A stretch of DNA of 52,765 nucleotides from Candidatus Hodarchaeota archaeon (GTDB lineage: Archaea; Asgardarchaeota; Heimdallarchaeia; Hodarchaeales; Hodarchaeaceae): NCBI GenBank assembly GCA_029856365.1, contig JAHQWW010000016.1, positions 1 to 52,765 on the forward strand, in the 5' to 3' direction. The position numbers and the translations under genes were made by a program. Of this stretch, positions 45,306 to 52,765 are shown piece after piece. The stretch's first letter is position 1. The number at the start of each line of letters is the position of its first letter. The notes under the pieces were generated by a model that worked only from the letters and a program-made list of their open reading frames with translations, did no database searches and was not told the origin of the DNA.

Positions 45306-45321
45306 TACCCCTCGGGGGGAA
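45306..45321. promoter_or_regulatory. operator-like palindrome, site 1
   Basis: TACCCCTCGGGGGGAA is a near-palindrome in an otherwise AT-rich spacer between the divergent ABC operon and the TrmB-like regulator. It lies directly upstream of the TATA-like TTTATAAAG at 45325-45333. Its start is exactly 40 bp before that of site 2. I infer a binding site for the regulator. Confidence 0.6.
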
Positions 45322-45324
45322 ACA

Positions 45325-45333
45325 TTTATAAAG
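45325..45333 (+). promoter_or_regulatory. TATA box of TrmB-like regulator
   Basis: TTTATAAAG lies between the two palindromes. A transcript starting about 25 bases on would begin near 45355, within site 2, giving a leader of fewer than 20 bases before ATG 45373. Confidence 0.5.
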
Positions 45334-45345
45334 TTTATTATTTGA

Positions 45346-45361
45346 TACCCCTCAAGGGGTA
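45346..45361. promoter_or_regulatory. operator-like palindrome, site 2
   Basis: TACCCCTCAAGGGGTA is a near-perfect 16-bp palindrome (TACCCCT/AGGGGTA arms, CA centre), 11 bases before the regulator's ATG. It covers the predicted transcript start. Binding here should block transcription of the regulator itself. Confidence 0.65.
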
Positions 45362-45372
45362 AATCATTAATT

Positions 45373-46272
45373 ATGAACATTGAAGAATTCTTAATTACGG
45401 ATTTTCAGACGCTTGGGTTATCACAAAACGAAAGTAAAACACTTTTAGCTCTATTTCAACTTGGTGGATTAGGAGAAGTATCTAAAATAGAAGAAAAAAC
45501 AGATATTAGACGTAATAAAATTTATCAAGCACTTGGGGGCCTTATTTCCAAAAAATTAGTATTAAAAGGAGAAATCAAGGGGAGTGCTAATACATTTCGT
45601 CTTTTTTATAGTAATCCATCCGATCTTATCTCATATATGCAAAAATCTCTTACTATTCCAATTGAAAAAGCAGCTGAAAGATCAACTCAGAATCTAGCAA
45701 AAATGACTGAAACAGTTGAAAAAACACCTCAAGAGATATGGATGGTTAAAGGCAATTCTAATATTGAACGAATTGAGAAAGAAATCATTGATTCTGCTGA
45801 GATTTCGATATTCAGTAATTTAATCCCTGAATATATTGAACCTGTTATTCCTAATCTTCAAAATGCGATAACTAGAGGAATAAATGTATATCTTATTATG
45901 TTAGAAGAGGAAACTGAACAACTAAAGGTTTCCTTAGATACTATTTGTTCAGAACATTTAGGAATAAACGCAAGTAAATTAGAAACTCTTGGAAAAATGA
46001 TCCCAGTAGACACGAATCCAATAATTACTCCAATTTTAGATAATCTCGGTCAATTCTTATCAATCCGACCCAACTTCCTTTTTATTGATTCAGAAACCGA
46101 AAATCCATCAGGATTACTAATTATTAAGTCCAGAAAAGATACTTCTCATTCAATTGCCTTGCAAACTTATAATCAAGATTTTATAAGTTCATTTATGTAC
46201 TTAATAGAGTTTATTCAAAGCATAGCATTGAATTTAAAGATGTTACAAGATGAACTCTTTCCTAATGATTAA
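45373..46272 (+). CDS. TrmB-family transcriptional regulator
   Basis: 299 residues. The N-terminus is a TrmB-type winged helix (LGLSQNESKTLLALFQLGGLG, then TDIRRNKIYQALGGLISKKLV). It is followed by a helical linker (YMQKSLTIPIEKAAERSTQNL) and a C-terminal domain of the PLD-like sensor type (EIWMVKGNSNIERIEKEI, then AEISIFSN). TrmB proteins bind sugars or other ligands and act on nearby transporter operons. Here the divergent ABC-2 exporter and the two palindromes in the shared region are the natural targets. Confidence 0.88.
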   Translation: MNIEEFLITDFQTLGLSQNESKTLLALFQLGGLGEVSKIEEKTDIRRNKIYQALGGLISKKLVLKGEIKGSANTFRLFYSNPSDLISYMQKSLTIPIEKAAERSTQNLAKMTETVEKTPQEIWMVKGNSNIERIEKEIIDSAEISIFSNLIPEYIEPVIPNLQNAITRGINVYLIMLEEETEQLKVSLDTICSEHLGINASKLETLGKMIPVDTNPIITPILDNLGQFLSIRPNFLFIDSETENPSGLLIIKSRKDTSHSIALQTYNQDFISSFMYLIEFIQSIALNLKMLQDELFPND

Positions 46273-46312
46273 TTTAGATTGAATACTTAGCTATTACTAA
46301 GGATTGATTGCA

Positions 46313-47230
46313 ATGACAAAGAGTGGATTGATTCTAGTCTTAGGAGGGACAGGACATTATGGTAGACATATTGTGAAAGCCCTGACCGCTGATAATCAAA
46401 AAGTTAGGATCTTATCTCGAAATATGACGAAAGCGAGACAAATTCTTGGAGAGGAACCTGAAATCATAATAGGAGACATTACTTCCAAGGAAGTAGTAAT
46501 CCAAGCTCTTGAAGGAGTAAATGCAATAGTCATCAGTGTTTCTGCTTTCAATCGAAAAATGATCCGTAAATTAAAACTCATTGAAAGAGATTCTGTGTTA
46601 ATGGTTTTTGAAGAAGCAGAAAGACTAGGAATAAACCGTATTGTTTATATTTCCGTATATGGAAAACCAGATACGAATGTAGATATGCTTCAAGGCAGGA
46701 TCAAACGAGAAATTGAAGATACATTAGAAAAATCGAGTTTCAATTATACAATTCTTGGAGCTCCACCTTCTATGGAAATTTTTTTTTCAATGATTCGCAA
46801 TGGAAAGATGACCGTTCCTGGGGGAGGTCCTACAGCTTTACCAACAATTTCCCCTATAGATCTAGGTATAATAGCTGCACAAACCGTTATTCGATCAGAT
46901 TTAAATAGAAAACGTTTCAGTTTAGTTGGTTCTGACGTGATATCCTTTAGAGACGCTACGGAAAGAATTTCAAAAATCACTGGAAATGAAATTGGCTTTC
47001 GAAAGGTTCCATTACTTCTTATAAGAGCAGCAGCGACAATAACAGGATTACTAAGCGCAATTTTTCCATACATCTCTCAATTACTAAAATTTATTATACT
47101 TATGAACACAGCTTTCACACCTGACGTAATAGAACAGGTTATTGAGCACCAAAAGTTACTCAAAGAGACTTTTGATTATCAACCACTTACGATAGAAGAG
47201 TTTGCAATAAAGTTTTACAAGAATAAGTAA
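46313..47230 (+). CDS. NmrA-like NAD(P)-binding protein (atypical SDR)
   Basis: About 305 residues from ATG 46313 (AAGGA 8-10 bases upstream; TTG 46304 is too near that site). The nucleotide site is LVLGGTGHYGRHIVKAL, with RILSRN at strand 2, GDITSKE, and VNAIVISVSAF. A later part (RIVYISVYGKPDT, PPSMEIFFSMIRNGK, PTISPIDLGIIAA) follows the NmrA/YtfG pattern, which lacks the YxxxK pair. Such proteins may be reductases or redox sensors. A hydrophobic stretch near residue 240-270 is unexplained. Confidence 0.85.
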   Translation: MTKSGLILVLGGTGHYGRHIVKALTADNQKVRILSRNMTKARQILGEEPEIIIGDITSKEVVIQALEGVNAIVISVSAFNRKMIRKLKLIERDSVLMVFEEAERLGINRIVYISVYGKPDTNVDMLQGRIKREIEDTLEKSSFNYTILGAPPSMEIFFSMIRNGKMTVPGGGPTALPTISPIDLGIIAAQTVIRSDLNRKRFSLVGSDVISFRDATERISKITGNEIGFRKVPLLLIRAAATITGLLSAIFPYISQLLKFIILMNTAFTPDVIEQVIEHQKLLKETFDYQPLTIEEFAIKFYKNK

Positions 47231-47269
47231 TCACTATAACTGATAAATGCTTAATGATCGTGATTATTC

Positions 47270-47842
47270 TTGACCTTAAATGAAAAAACAATAATCCCCA
47301 AAACAGGTAGAATTGGGAGACTGGCGAAGATAATCGAAAATGACACAAATCGGGGTGTCTTATTTAAAGTAATGCACGATGTAGAGCGATATACATCAAC
47401 TTCTAATTATAAACAAAAAGCTGCATGGGTGAGAGGTGCGATCGAACGATTAGAACAGGAGGTGGGTGTTGAGAAGAGTAGAACAATTTTAGAGCAATGT
47501 GGGCGAAAATGTTGTGGTGTAACGAGTAGAAAGCGTGCAAAAGAATCCATGAATGAATCATCTACCCTTAAGGAATTTATAGAGAAATTAAATGATAAAG
47601 GAATTGGTGGTAGCAGGCTTAAACTGGAAGATGAGAACAAAATTACTGGGGGGTACAATGTCTGTTATTGTGGGCAAGTTAAGCATACTCAAGAACCCTT
47701 CCTTTCTGACACATACTGTCATTGTTCTGTTGGCTGGTATAAACAATTATTTGAATCTTCTTTAAATAAATCTGTTAATGTTAAACTCGTGCAATCAATT
47801 ATCTGTGGATCAGAAACCTGTGAATTCATTATTCACCTATAA
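47270..47842 (+). CDS. cysteine-rich protein, possibly DUF6144-like
   Basis: 190 residues from a TTG start. Nine cysteines occur in close groups: QCGRKCCG, NVCYCGQV, TYCHCSVG and IICGSETCEF. They suggest a metal or Fe-S site. The sequence ends SETCEFIIHL, a motif seen at the end of V4R-like ligand domains (GxxxCxFxI). I think this matches a small uncharacterised family (DUF6144 or similar). Its function is unknown. Confidence 0.6.
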   Translation: MTLNEKTIIPKTGRIGRLAKIIENDTNRGVLFKVMHDVERYTSTSNYKQKAAWVRGAIERLEQEVGVEKSRTILEQCGRKCCGVTSRKRAKESMNESSTLKEFIEKLNDKGIGGSRLKLEDENKITGGYNVCYCGQVKHTQEPFLSDTYCHCSVGWYKQLFESSLNKSVNVKLVQSIICGSETCEFIIHL

Positions 47843-47961
47843 TCACTTATTCTCCTCTCTAGAAAAGAAAAATGTTTTGATATTTTCATCAAAGTAGTTT
47901 TAAAATTATTGAAGATTTTTACTCAAAATAAACAAAAGCGATGTGTGCTATATTTGTTTGA

Positions 47962-48126
47962 CAAAACGATCCATTCTGGAGGAACTATCTACTTTTTTAC
48001 GAGTATTTTCATGGAGAAACTGGTTCAGGTATTGATACAAGTCATCAAACTGGTTGGACAGGACTTGTAGCCAAACTTATACAGCAATATGGAGAGTACC
48101 ACCCAAATTATGATCGTATTGAATAA
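47962..48126 (+). pseudogene. C-terminal remnant of a large glycosidase
   Basis: A frame without a start codon, bounded upstream by TGA, reads [19 protein letters not shown], then [19 protein letters not shown] and [15 protein letters not shown] with a stop. The EYFHGxTGxGxxxSHQTGWT pattern ends GH63-like and related (alpha/alpha)6 glucosidases, normally over 400 residues long. Only about 55 remain. It lies 21 bases before the GH13 gene and explains the 305-base gap. Confidence 0.7.
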
Positions 48127-48147
48127 TGTCACTCGGAGTAAGAATAT

Positions 48148-49644
48148 TTGAAAGAACATCAATTAATTTACGAAATAAATACTCGAGTATGGTTGTACAA
48201 CTTACATACTGAACTTGGGGAGGAGATTTCCCTCTTAAAGATACCTGATGAGTACTGGTTTGAATTAATAGAAACTGGGTTTGATTGGATATGGTTGATG
48301 GGACTATGGAAACACTCTCCTTTAACAATGGAAGATTTAAGCAGACATCCTGGATTACTCAAGGAAATTAATGCAGCTCTGCCAGAATGGAAACCAGATG
48401 ATGTCATTGGTTCACCATACTCAATTGTTGAATATGAACTTAATCCAATGTTAGGTGAGCCAAATGATCTCAAGATCCTAAAAAAGAAACTGAATCAGAT
48501 GGGATTAAATTTAATGGTGGATTTCGTCCCAAATCACTTCGGTAATGCATCTCCTCTAGTAAAGTTGAATCCAGATTTATTTATCTCTTCCGTTGATGAA
48601 CCTACAGAAAGTTCAAGTTTATTTGCAAAGATTGAAACAGATTTAGGCTCACGTTGGATCGCTTTTGGAAGAGATCCTTATTTTCCCCCTTGGGATGATA
48701 CATTTCAACTTAATTATTTTAATCCCGACACCCGTAAATTTATGATTGATATTCTTTTCCAGATAGCAGCTCAATCTGATGGTATTCGTTGCGATATGGC
48801 AATGTTGTGCTTAAATGACATAATTAACAGAACGTGGGGCTGGTATTTCACAGAAAAGAGTAGTGAACAACCTCAAACTGAATTTTGGAAGGAAGCAATA
48901 ACTAGATTGAAAAGTGTATATCCAGAATTTGTTTTTCTTGCTGAAGTCTATTGGGATCAAAACTGGCAACTTCAACAACTTGGTTTTGATTATACGTATG
49001 ATAAGCGATTATATGATCGTTTAGTACATAGTCCCCCCAGCTATATCCGAGAACATCTCTTTGCAGATCTAGATTACCAAAGATGTAGCTTAAGATTCAT
49101 TGAAAATCACGATGAAAGACGTGCTATTGAAATTTTTAAGGGAGAGAAATCAGTCGCAGCTGCCATAATCTCAGGTACCATACCAGGCCTGTGTTTGTAT
49201 CATCAAGGGCAATTTGAGGGGTATATTTTGAAAATACCTATACAGCTACGTCGTAAAGCTTTTGAAAAGCCAAATAAAGAAATTCAACAGTTCTATGAAC
49301 GACTTCTCCAGTTTACCAGTCAAAATATCTTTCAGAAAGCTCAATGGACTCTAATCAAAGTTTCAGAAGCTTGGGAGGGGAATAACTCTTGGCAAAATCT
49401 CCTTGCTTGGCAATGGAGTACGACAGAAACAGAGCAATTTAGTATTATTATTGTCAATTATGCTTCTGTTCAATCACAAGGCAGAATTTTTCCTATCTTG
49501 ACTGAAATTAGAAAGAATATTGAAAATCTGAATTTTAAGGATATTCTGACTGAAAAGATTTTTCCTAGGAATGTCAGAGAGATAGTTGATCAAGGGTTAT
49601 ACATTGACCTTCAACCCTTTCAAAGTCATCTATTCAATATTTAG
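48148..49644 (+). CDS. GH13-family alpha-amylase-like glycosidase
   Basis: 498 residues from TTG 48148, with GGAG 9 bases upstream. It is a TIM barrel with the GH13 regions: MVDFVPNHFG (region I), GIRCDMAM with the nucleophile Asp (region II), FVFLAEVYW with the acid/base Glu (region III) and FIENHDERR (region IV). An N-terminal INTRVWLYNL and the GSPYSIVEYELNP stretch resemble maltogenic or alpha-1,4-glucan-acting enzymes without a signal peptide, so it is cytoplasmic. The C-terminal beta domain is short. It should act on stored or imported glucans. Confidence 0.88.
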   Translation: MKEHQLIYEINTRVWLYNLHTELGEEISLLKIPDEYWFELIETGFDWIWLMGLWKHSPLTMEDLSRHPGLLKEINAALPEWKPDDVIGSPYSIVEYELNPMLGEPNDLKILKKKLNQMGLNLMVDFVPNHFGNASPLVKLNPDLFISSVDEPTESSSLFAKIETDLGSRWIAFGRDPYFPPWDDTFQLNYFNPDTRKFMIDILFQIAAQSDGIRCDMAMLCLNDIINRTWGWYFTEKSSEQPQTEFWKEAITRLKSVYPEFVFLAEVYWDQNWQLQQLGFDYTYDKRLYDRLVHSPPSYIREHLFADLDYQRCSLRFIENHDERRAIEIFKGEKSVAAAIISGTIPGLCLYHQGQFEGYILKIPIQLRRKAFEKPNKEIQQFYERLLQFTSQNIFQKAQWTLIKVSEAWEGNNSWQNLLAWQWSTTETEQFSIIIVNYASVQSQGRIFPILTEIRKNIENLNFKDILTEKIFPRNVREIVDQGLYIDLQPFQSHLFNI

Positions 49645-49717
49645 AATAGCTAGAATACTCCACGCCAGACAATAAACCATCTCCAACATTTACAGACAGT
49701 ATTCAATTCTCACATTA

Positions 49718-50575
49718 TCATTTATTTTTAAGAAACGTCCCGTTGTGATATTCCTCAAAAGCGATTCTAATTTCTTCTTGTGTGTTCATGACAATAGGTC
49801 CATACCATGCAACTGGTTCTTTAATTGGTTTACCCGATACTAAAAGAAATCGAACATGTTCATTTTCTGATGCTACAATTTGTACCGATTCACCTTCCCT
49901 GAAGATTACGAGGTGTTCTTTGGAAACTAGTTGTTCTTTATTTGGCTCAAAATAACCCTTTCCCTCAAAGCAATATGCAAAAGCAGTATAATCTTTCTCG
50001 ACTTCGTGTTCAAATTTCGTATTCGCAGGGATGGTTACATCAATGTATTCAGGGTTAGTTACAATGTCTTGTACAGGCCCGTTGATGCCATTAATTTCTC
50101 CAACTAAGATTCTAATTTTAATTCCATTATTAATTGTGATTTCTGGAACCTTAGCTGCAGGAATATCTTGATAACGAGGTCGCATCATTTTATTTGTTGC
50201 TGGTAGATTAACCCAGAGCTGGAACCCCCATAATAAACCATTTACTTGTGCTGGCATCTCTGAATGGATAATACCAGAAGCAGCGGTCATCCACTGGATG
50301 TCTCCACTTTTAATGATACCGTGATTACCGATAGAATCTTGGTGTTCTACATTTCCTTCAATCATATAAGTAACTGTTTCAATCCCACGATGAGGATGCC
50401 TAGGAAACCCCGCAATATAATCGTCTGGATTATCAGAATGAAAATCATCTAGTAATAGGAAAGGATCGAGTATTACCACTTCTCGGTGTGCAAATGCACG
50501 TTTTAACTGAACTCCTGCTCCCTCAATTGTTGGTTTACTCTTTGAAATTCTCTGTATTCTTCTAATTTTGTTCAT
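49718..50575 (-). CDS. pirin-family protein
   Basis: 285 residues, the usual pirin length. The N-terminal cupin has FHSDNPDDYIAGFPRHPHRGIETVTYM, with the conserved HxH of the metal site, then GDIQWMTAASGIIHSEMP with His and Glu ligands. The second cupin-like half (KEHLVIFREGESVQIVA) and the closing VAWYGPIVMNTQEEI are complete. Pirins bind Fe(II) and some show quercetinase activity. It is monocistronic. Confidence 0.92.
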   Translation of the reverse strand: MNKIRRIQRISKSKPTIEGAGVQLKRAFAHREVVILDPFLLLDDFHSDNPDDYIAGFPRHPHRGIETVTYMIEGNVEHQDSIGNHGIIKSGDIQWMTAASGIIHSEMPAQVNGLLWGFQLWVNLPATNKMMRPRYQDIPAAKVPEITINNGIKIRILVGEINGINGPVQDIVTNPEYIDVTIPANTKFEHEVEKDYTAFAYCFEGKGYFEPNKEQLVSKEHLVIFREGESVQIVASENEHVRFLLVSGKPIKEPVAWYGPIVMNTQEEIRIAFEEYHNGTFLKNK

Positions 50576-50847
50576 ATGGTCACATATATTTCTATAAATT
50601 TAAATTTAATTTTCCTTTATTCGTATTAGATTGAGAAAATCGCTCTAGGAACTCCTTTAAGTTTTGTTGGATACTTTGATTATATTTGTTGCAAAAATAA
50701 TCTGTATTTTAACAACCCATTTGCTCTTTTACAATTGATTCATATAAAAATTAGATGATTTATGGGAAAATAATTCTATTCGGTAAGAGTTATAAAATTC
50801 TTTCTCAGCAATTACATATTTTCATGATGAAAAGTGGTGACTTTAGA

Positions 50848-51468
50848 ATGAAGACAAATCAAATTGTAAGAATAATAATTCCTTTGGTACTCCTTTTAGG
50901 GGCTGCTACTACTTTTTTTGTGGCAGTTCTGGGGAACCAACAGGCAAATACCTCAACTGAGGAAATCCAAGAGTCGAACGCAACTACAAGTAGTTTTGAA
51001 ATGTACCTATTTGTAGAAGGCATCCCTGGAGAAGCTACAGAAAAAAATCACGAAGATTGGATTGATGTACTCGCTTATTCCCATAATATCCAGACTCCAT
51101 ATGAAGTAGGCACAGGACGAAGTGCAGGAAGCGTAGAAAACGCCCCCCTTCGAATCACTAAGATGTTAGATAAGTCATCTCCCAAATTATACGAAGCTTG
51201 TGCTGATGGAAATGTGATTCCTTTAGTTGAACTAGATTTCTGCATGACTAATATAGACCGAGATGTGTTTTACAACATTGAACTTCAAAATGCCAGAATC
51301 GTGTCCGTCCAAGACTTTGGAGTGGTATCAGGAGACTATCCGACCGAAACAGTTTCTTTTACATATGAAAAAGTAAGATGGACATATACAGAGTACGACG
51401 CCGCGGGAAATCCAAAAGGAGATGTGCAATCAGATTGGATCTATTGGGCTGATGAACCCGCTATTTAA
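50848..51468 (+). CDS. membrane-anchored Hcp-like protein (type VI secretion tube family)
   Basis: About 206 residues from ATG 50848 (frame open to 50755). The N-terminus is a hydrophobic anchor or signal (IVRIIIPLVLLLGAATTFF). From about residue 45 it matches Hcp: YLFVEGIPGEATEKNHEDWI, then YSHNIQTPYEVG, SAGSVENAPLRITKMLDKSS, PKLYEACADGNVIPLVEL and TETVSFTYEKVRWTYTEY with AAGNPKGD. This fits nearly the whole 160-residue Hcp beta barrel. Bacterial Hcp has no such anchor. No other type VI genes (VipA/B, ClpV, VgrG) are in the window. It is probably an outer-surface or ring-forming protein; the role is inference. Confidence 0.85.
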   Translation: MKTNQIVRIIIPLVLLLGAATTFFVAVLGNQQANTSTEEIQESNATTSSFEMYLFVEGIPGEATEKNHEDWIDVLAYSHNIQTPYEVGTGRSAGSVENAPLRITKMLDKSSPKLYEACADGNVIPLVELDFCMTNIDRDVFYNIELQNARIVSVQDFGVVSGDYPTETVSFTYEKVRWTYTEYDAAGNPKGDVQSDWIYWADEPAI

Positions 51469-51503
51469 TCCTTATCCACGAATTATGTAGCTGTTGAATT
51501 ACT

Positions 51504-52232
51504 ATGAAAATGTCTAAGACATTTTTAATTACCTTATTCCTACTGGTTTTGGCCATCAGAACCTTTCCTGAACTAGCTTTCGCGGATACTTCTAATGAAG
51601 GAAGTGTCGAAGTTCACAAAGTGATTCGAAATGGATCTGGAATATTGATTGGATTGGATTATGACCTGAATTCAACCTCTTTACTGGATACCAACGAATC
51701 ATTGGCGGTTTTAGTAATATTCAGTGATTCTACTAAAGAAGATACACACCCTGTTCAAGCAGCGATGTTATTCTTTCACACTGATGACAATCAATTTTTC
51801 CTCTTTTGGATGCTTGGGGACCCCTTTAAACAAGCCCAGAATTGGCAAAAGGGTACTGAAAATGAGCACTTTCGGATTGATGGTGACCAATTAACCCTCA
51901 TTTTTATTGAATTTTGGGATATTAACAATCCAGAAATCACAATGACAGTTTTAGCCAAGATTAGCTCATGTTGTCAAGTAGAAGCTTACACAAACGATTT
52001 TCGAATAGTCCTGGAGCAATTTATAGCGGAATTGCCAATATTGCATGAATTTCCAATGACAACAACTACGTCTGAGGAGACTTCTGGCCCTTCAACAACA
52101 GGAGAAACAGAAACAAGCACATCCTCAGAAGAATCCTCTCGAACTGATATTGTTTCAGGGTTCACTATCCTCTCAATATTTGGAGTTCTTCTTTCATTGT
52201 TTATCATAAAGAGCCTTACTCGGAAAAAATAA
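51504..52232 (+). CDS. exported surface protein with Ser/Thr-rich stalk and C-terminal anchor
   Basis: 242 residues. A cleavable signal (FLITLFLLVLAIRTFPELAFA) is followed by a beta-rich domain (VEVHKVIRNGSGILIGLDYD, FFHTDDNQFFLFWML). Then comes a Ser/Thr/Glu stalk (about 190-215) and a single helix FTILSIFGVLLSLFIIKSL with a basic end. This layout is that of an archaeal surface-anchored protein. The gene follows the Hcp-like gene by 35 bases on the same strand, so the two may be co-expressed. No domain family is recognised. Confidence 0.75.
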   Translation: MKMSKTFLITLFLLVLAIRTFPELAFADTSNEGSVEVHKVIRNGSGILIGLDYDLNSTSLLDTNESLAVLVIFSDSTKEDTHPVQAAMLFFHTDDNQFFLFWMLGDPFKQAQNWQKGTENEHFRIDGDQLTLIFIEFWDINNPEITMTVLAKISSCCQVEAYTNDFRIVLEQFIAELPILHEFPMTTTTSEETSGPSTTGETETSTSSEESSRTDIVSGFTILSIFGVLLSLFIIKSLTRKK

Positions 52233-52244
52233 GACTTACAGATA

Positions 52245-52280
52245 CTTACTGAGATCGAAGGGGCGTTAAATCCCAGTAAG
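52245..52280. terminator. inverted repeat after the surface-protein gene
   Basis: CTTACTG (52245-52251) and CAGTAAG (52274-52280) form a 7-bp inverted repeat 12 bases after the stop codon, with a 22-base loop. It may be a 3'-end or stabilising hairpin; the evidence is position alone. Confidence 0.3.
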
Positions 52281-52341
52281 AAGCTTGAATAAAAGCAGGC
52301 TCAGCACACGATCTACCTGTGATTCTGTACTCTAATGATCA

Positions 52342-52765
52342 TTAAGGAAATTGAATTTTCTTTCCAATATAACTAATTTCACCTAATTTAAACTGTAATT
52401 TTCCTTCGTCATATCTGTAAATCAACCTTTTTTCTTTATGAAGGAGTTCAAAATTTGTAAAGTATACATCTGCTTCATCAGTGGCATGAAAAGAATGGAG
52501 TGCTGTTTCACTCTCATCTATAGGCAATAAATATTCTCCTTCCCCTATTTTTTCTCCTCGCTCACCAATCTCTGAATCTTCTGACATAAAATTGACATAA
52601 CATAATCCATTTAATACTAAAACTCTTTCAATTTCCTTCATTGCAGTCACTATATCTTTTTTTGATAAATGCATGATTGTATTATATGAATAAACAAAGG
52701 AAAAACTTTCATCAGCAAAATGTAAATCTCTTATATCACCTATCTTAATATTTAGGTCAATATCA
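52342..52765 (-). CDS. class I SAM-dependent methyltransferase, 5' truncated
   Basis: The frame stays open to the end of the window, so the N-terminal SAM-binding part lies beyond it. The visible part, about 140 residues, starts with IDLNIKIGDIRDLHFADESF then SFVYSYNTIMHLSKKDI, which are the post-motif II and IV segments. ERVLVLNGLCYVNFMSEDS follows, the usual strand after the LxPGG turn (here NG). A long beta C-terminus follows. ATG 52674 in the middle is an internal methionine, not the start. The substrate is unknown. Confidence 0.85.
   Translation of the reverse strand, partial: DIDLNIKIGDIRDLHFADESFSFVYSYNTIMHLSKKDIVTAMKEIERVLVLNGLCYVNFMSEDSEIGERGEKIGEGEYLLPIDESETALHSFHATDEADVYFTNFELLHKEKRLIYRYDEGKLQFKLGEISYIGKKIQFP

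Noticed and set aside
50755..50848. A 31-residue N-terminal extension of the Hcp-like protein
   Set aside because: The extension is unlike a signal peptide, and the ATG at 50848 begins a typical one (basic start followed by a hydrophobic run).

Overview
The window reads as a low-GC archaeal chromosome segment. Archaeal markers are a HMf-type histone, an archaeal-type cofactor-independent phosphoglycerate mutase, a TrmB-type regulator, a family-4 Fe-S uracil-DNA glycosylase, TATA-like promoters, and a tRNA with what looks like a short D-loop intron and no encoded CCA. The lysine-rich N-terminal tail on the histone, a leucine-rich-repeat protein remnant, secreted proteins ending in a Ser/Thr-rich stretch plus one helix, and gene density typical of Asgard archaea make an Asgard (Heimdall-/Loki-like) lineage my best guess. 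This is inference; no rRNA is present.

Layout. 1-5.7 kb: end of an M20 amidohydrolase, an ABC exporter pair (minus), a secreted protein, an alpha/beta hydrolase, an MFS transporter and a small unknown protein. 5.9-10.2 kb: FtsX/MacB-type permease and LolD-type ATPase, divergent from a PadR-like regulator that begins at a non-standard codon. 10.3-15.3 kb: tailed histone, Eis-like acetyltransferase, phosphoesterase, uracil-DNA glycosylase, cysteine synthase-like enzyme, ArsR/zinc regulator. 15.5-18.7 kb: a second LolD/FtsX pair. 18.9-20.4 kb: a membrane protein, an unknown protein and a broken LRR gene that ends in a degenerate copy of the membrane protein's C-terminus. 20.4-28.3 kb: mostly catabolic or housekeeping enzymes on the minus strand, plus a truncated GH2 remnant.

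28.4-30.8 kb is the most unusual part. A full-length glutaminyl-tRNA synthetase, an enzyme class archaea classically lack, is followed convergently by two tRNA-Gln genes (CTG and TTG anticodons), the second with an apparent D-loop intron. Beside them lies a histidine-kinase remnant with two in-frame stops. 30.8-35.4 kb: ApgM, a PflX-like radical SAM protein, threonine ammonia-lyase and a methyltransferase. 35.4-41.5 kb: a 1632-residue cell-surface subtilase with repeated calcium-binding-like modules, divergent from another membrane-anchored exported protein.

41.7-46.3 kb: hydrolase, isoprenylcysteine methyltransferase-like protein, and an ABC-2 exporter divergent from a TrmB-like regulator. 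Two G/C-rich 16-bp palindromes spaced exactly 40 bp lie between them. 46.3-52.8 kb: an NmrA-like protein, a Cys-rich protein, a glycosidase remnant, a GH13 enzyme, a pirin, a membrane-anchored Hcp-like (type VI secretion tube family) protein, another anchored surface protein and a partial methyltransferase.

Two themes recur. Four ABC export-type systems lie in 53 kb, three of them next to a dedicated regulator. Four decayed gene remnants (LRR, GH2, histidine kinase, glycosidase) show active gene loss.
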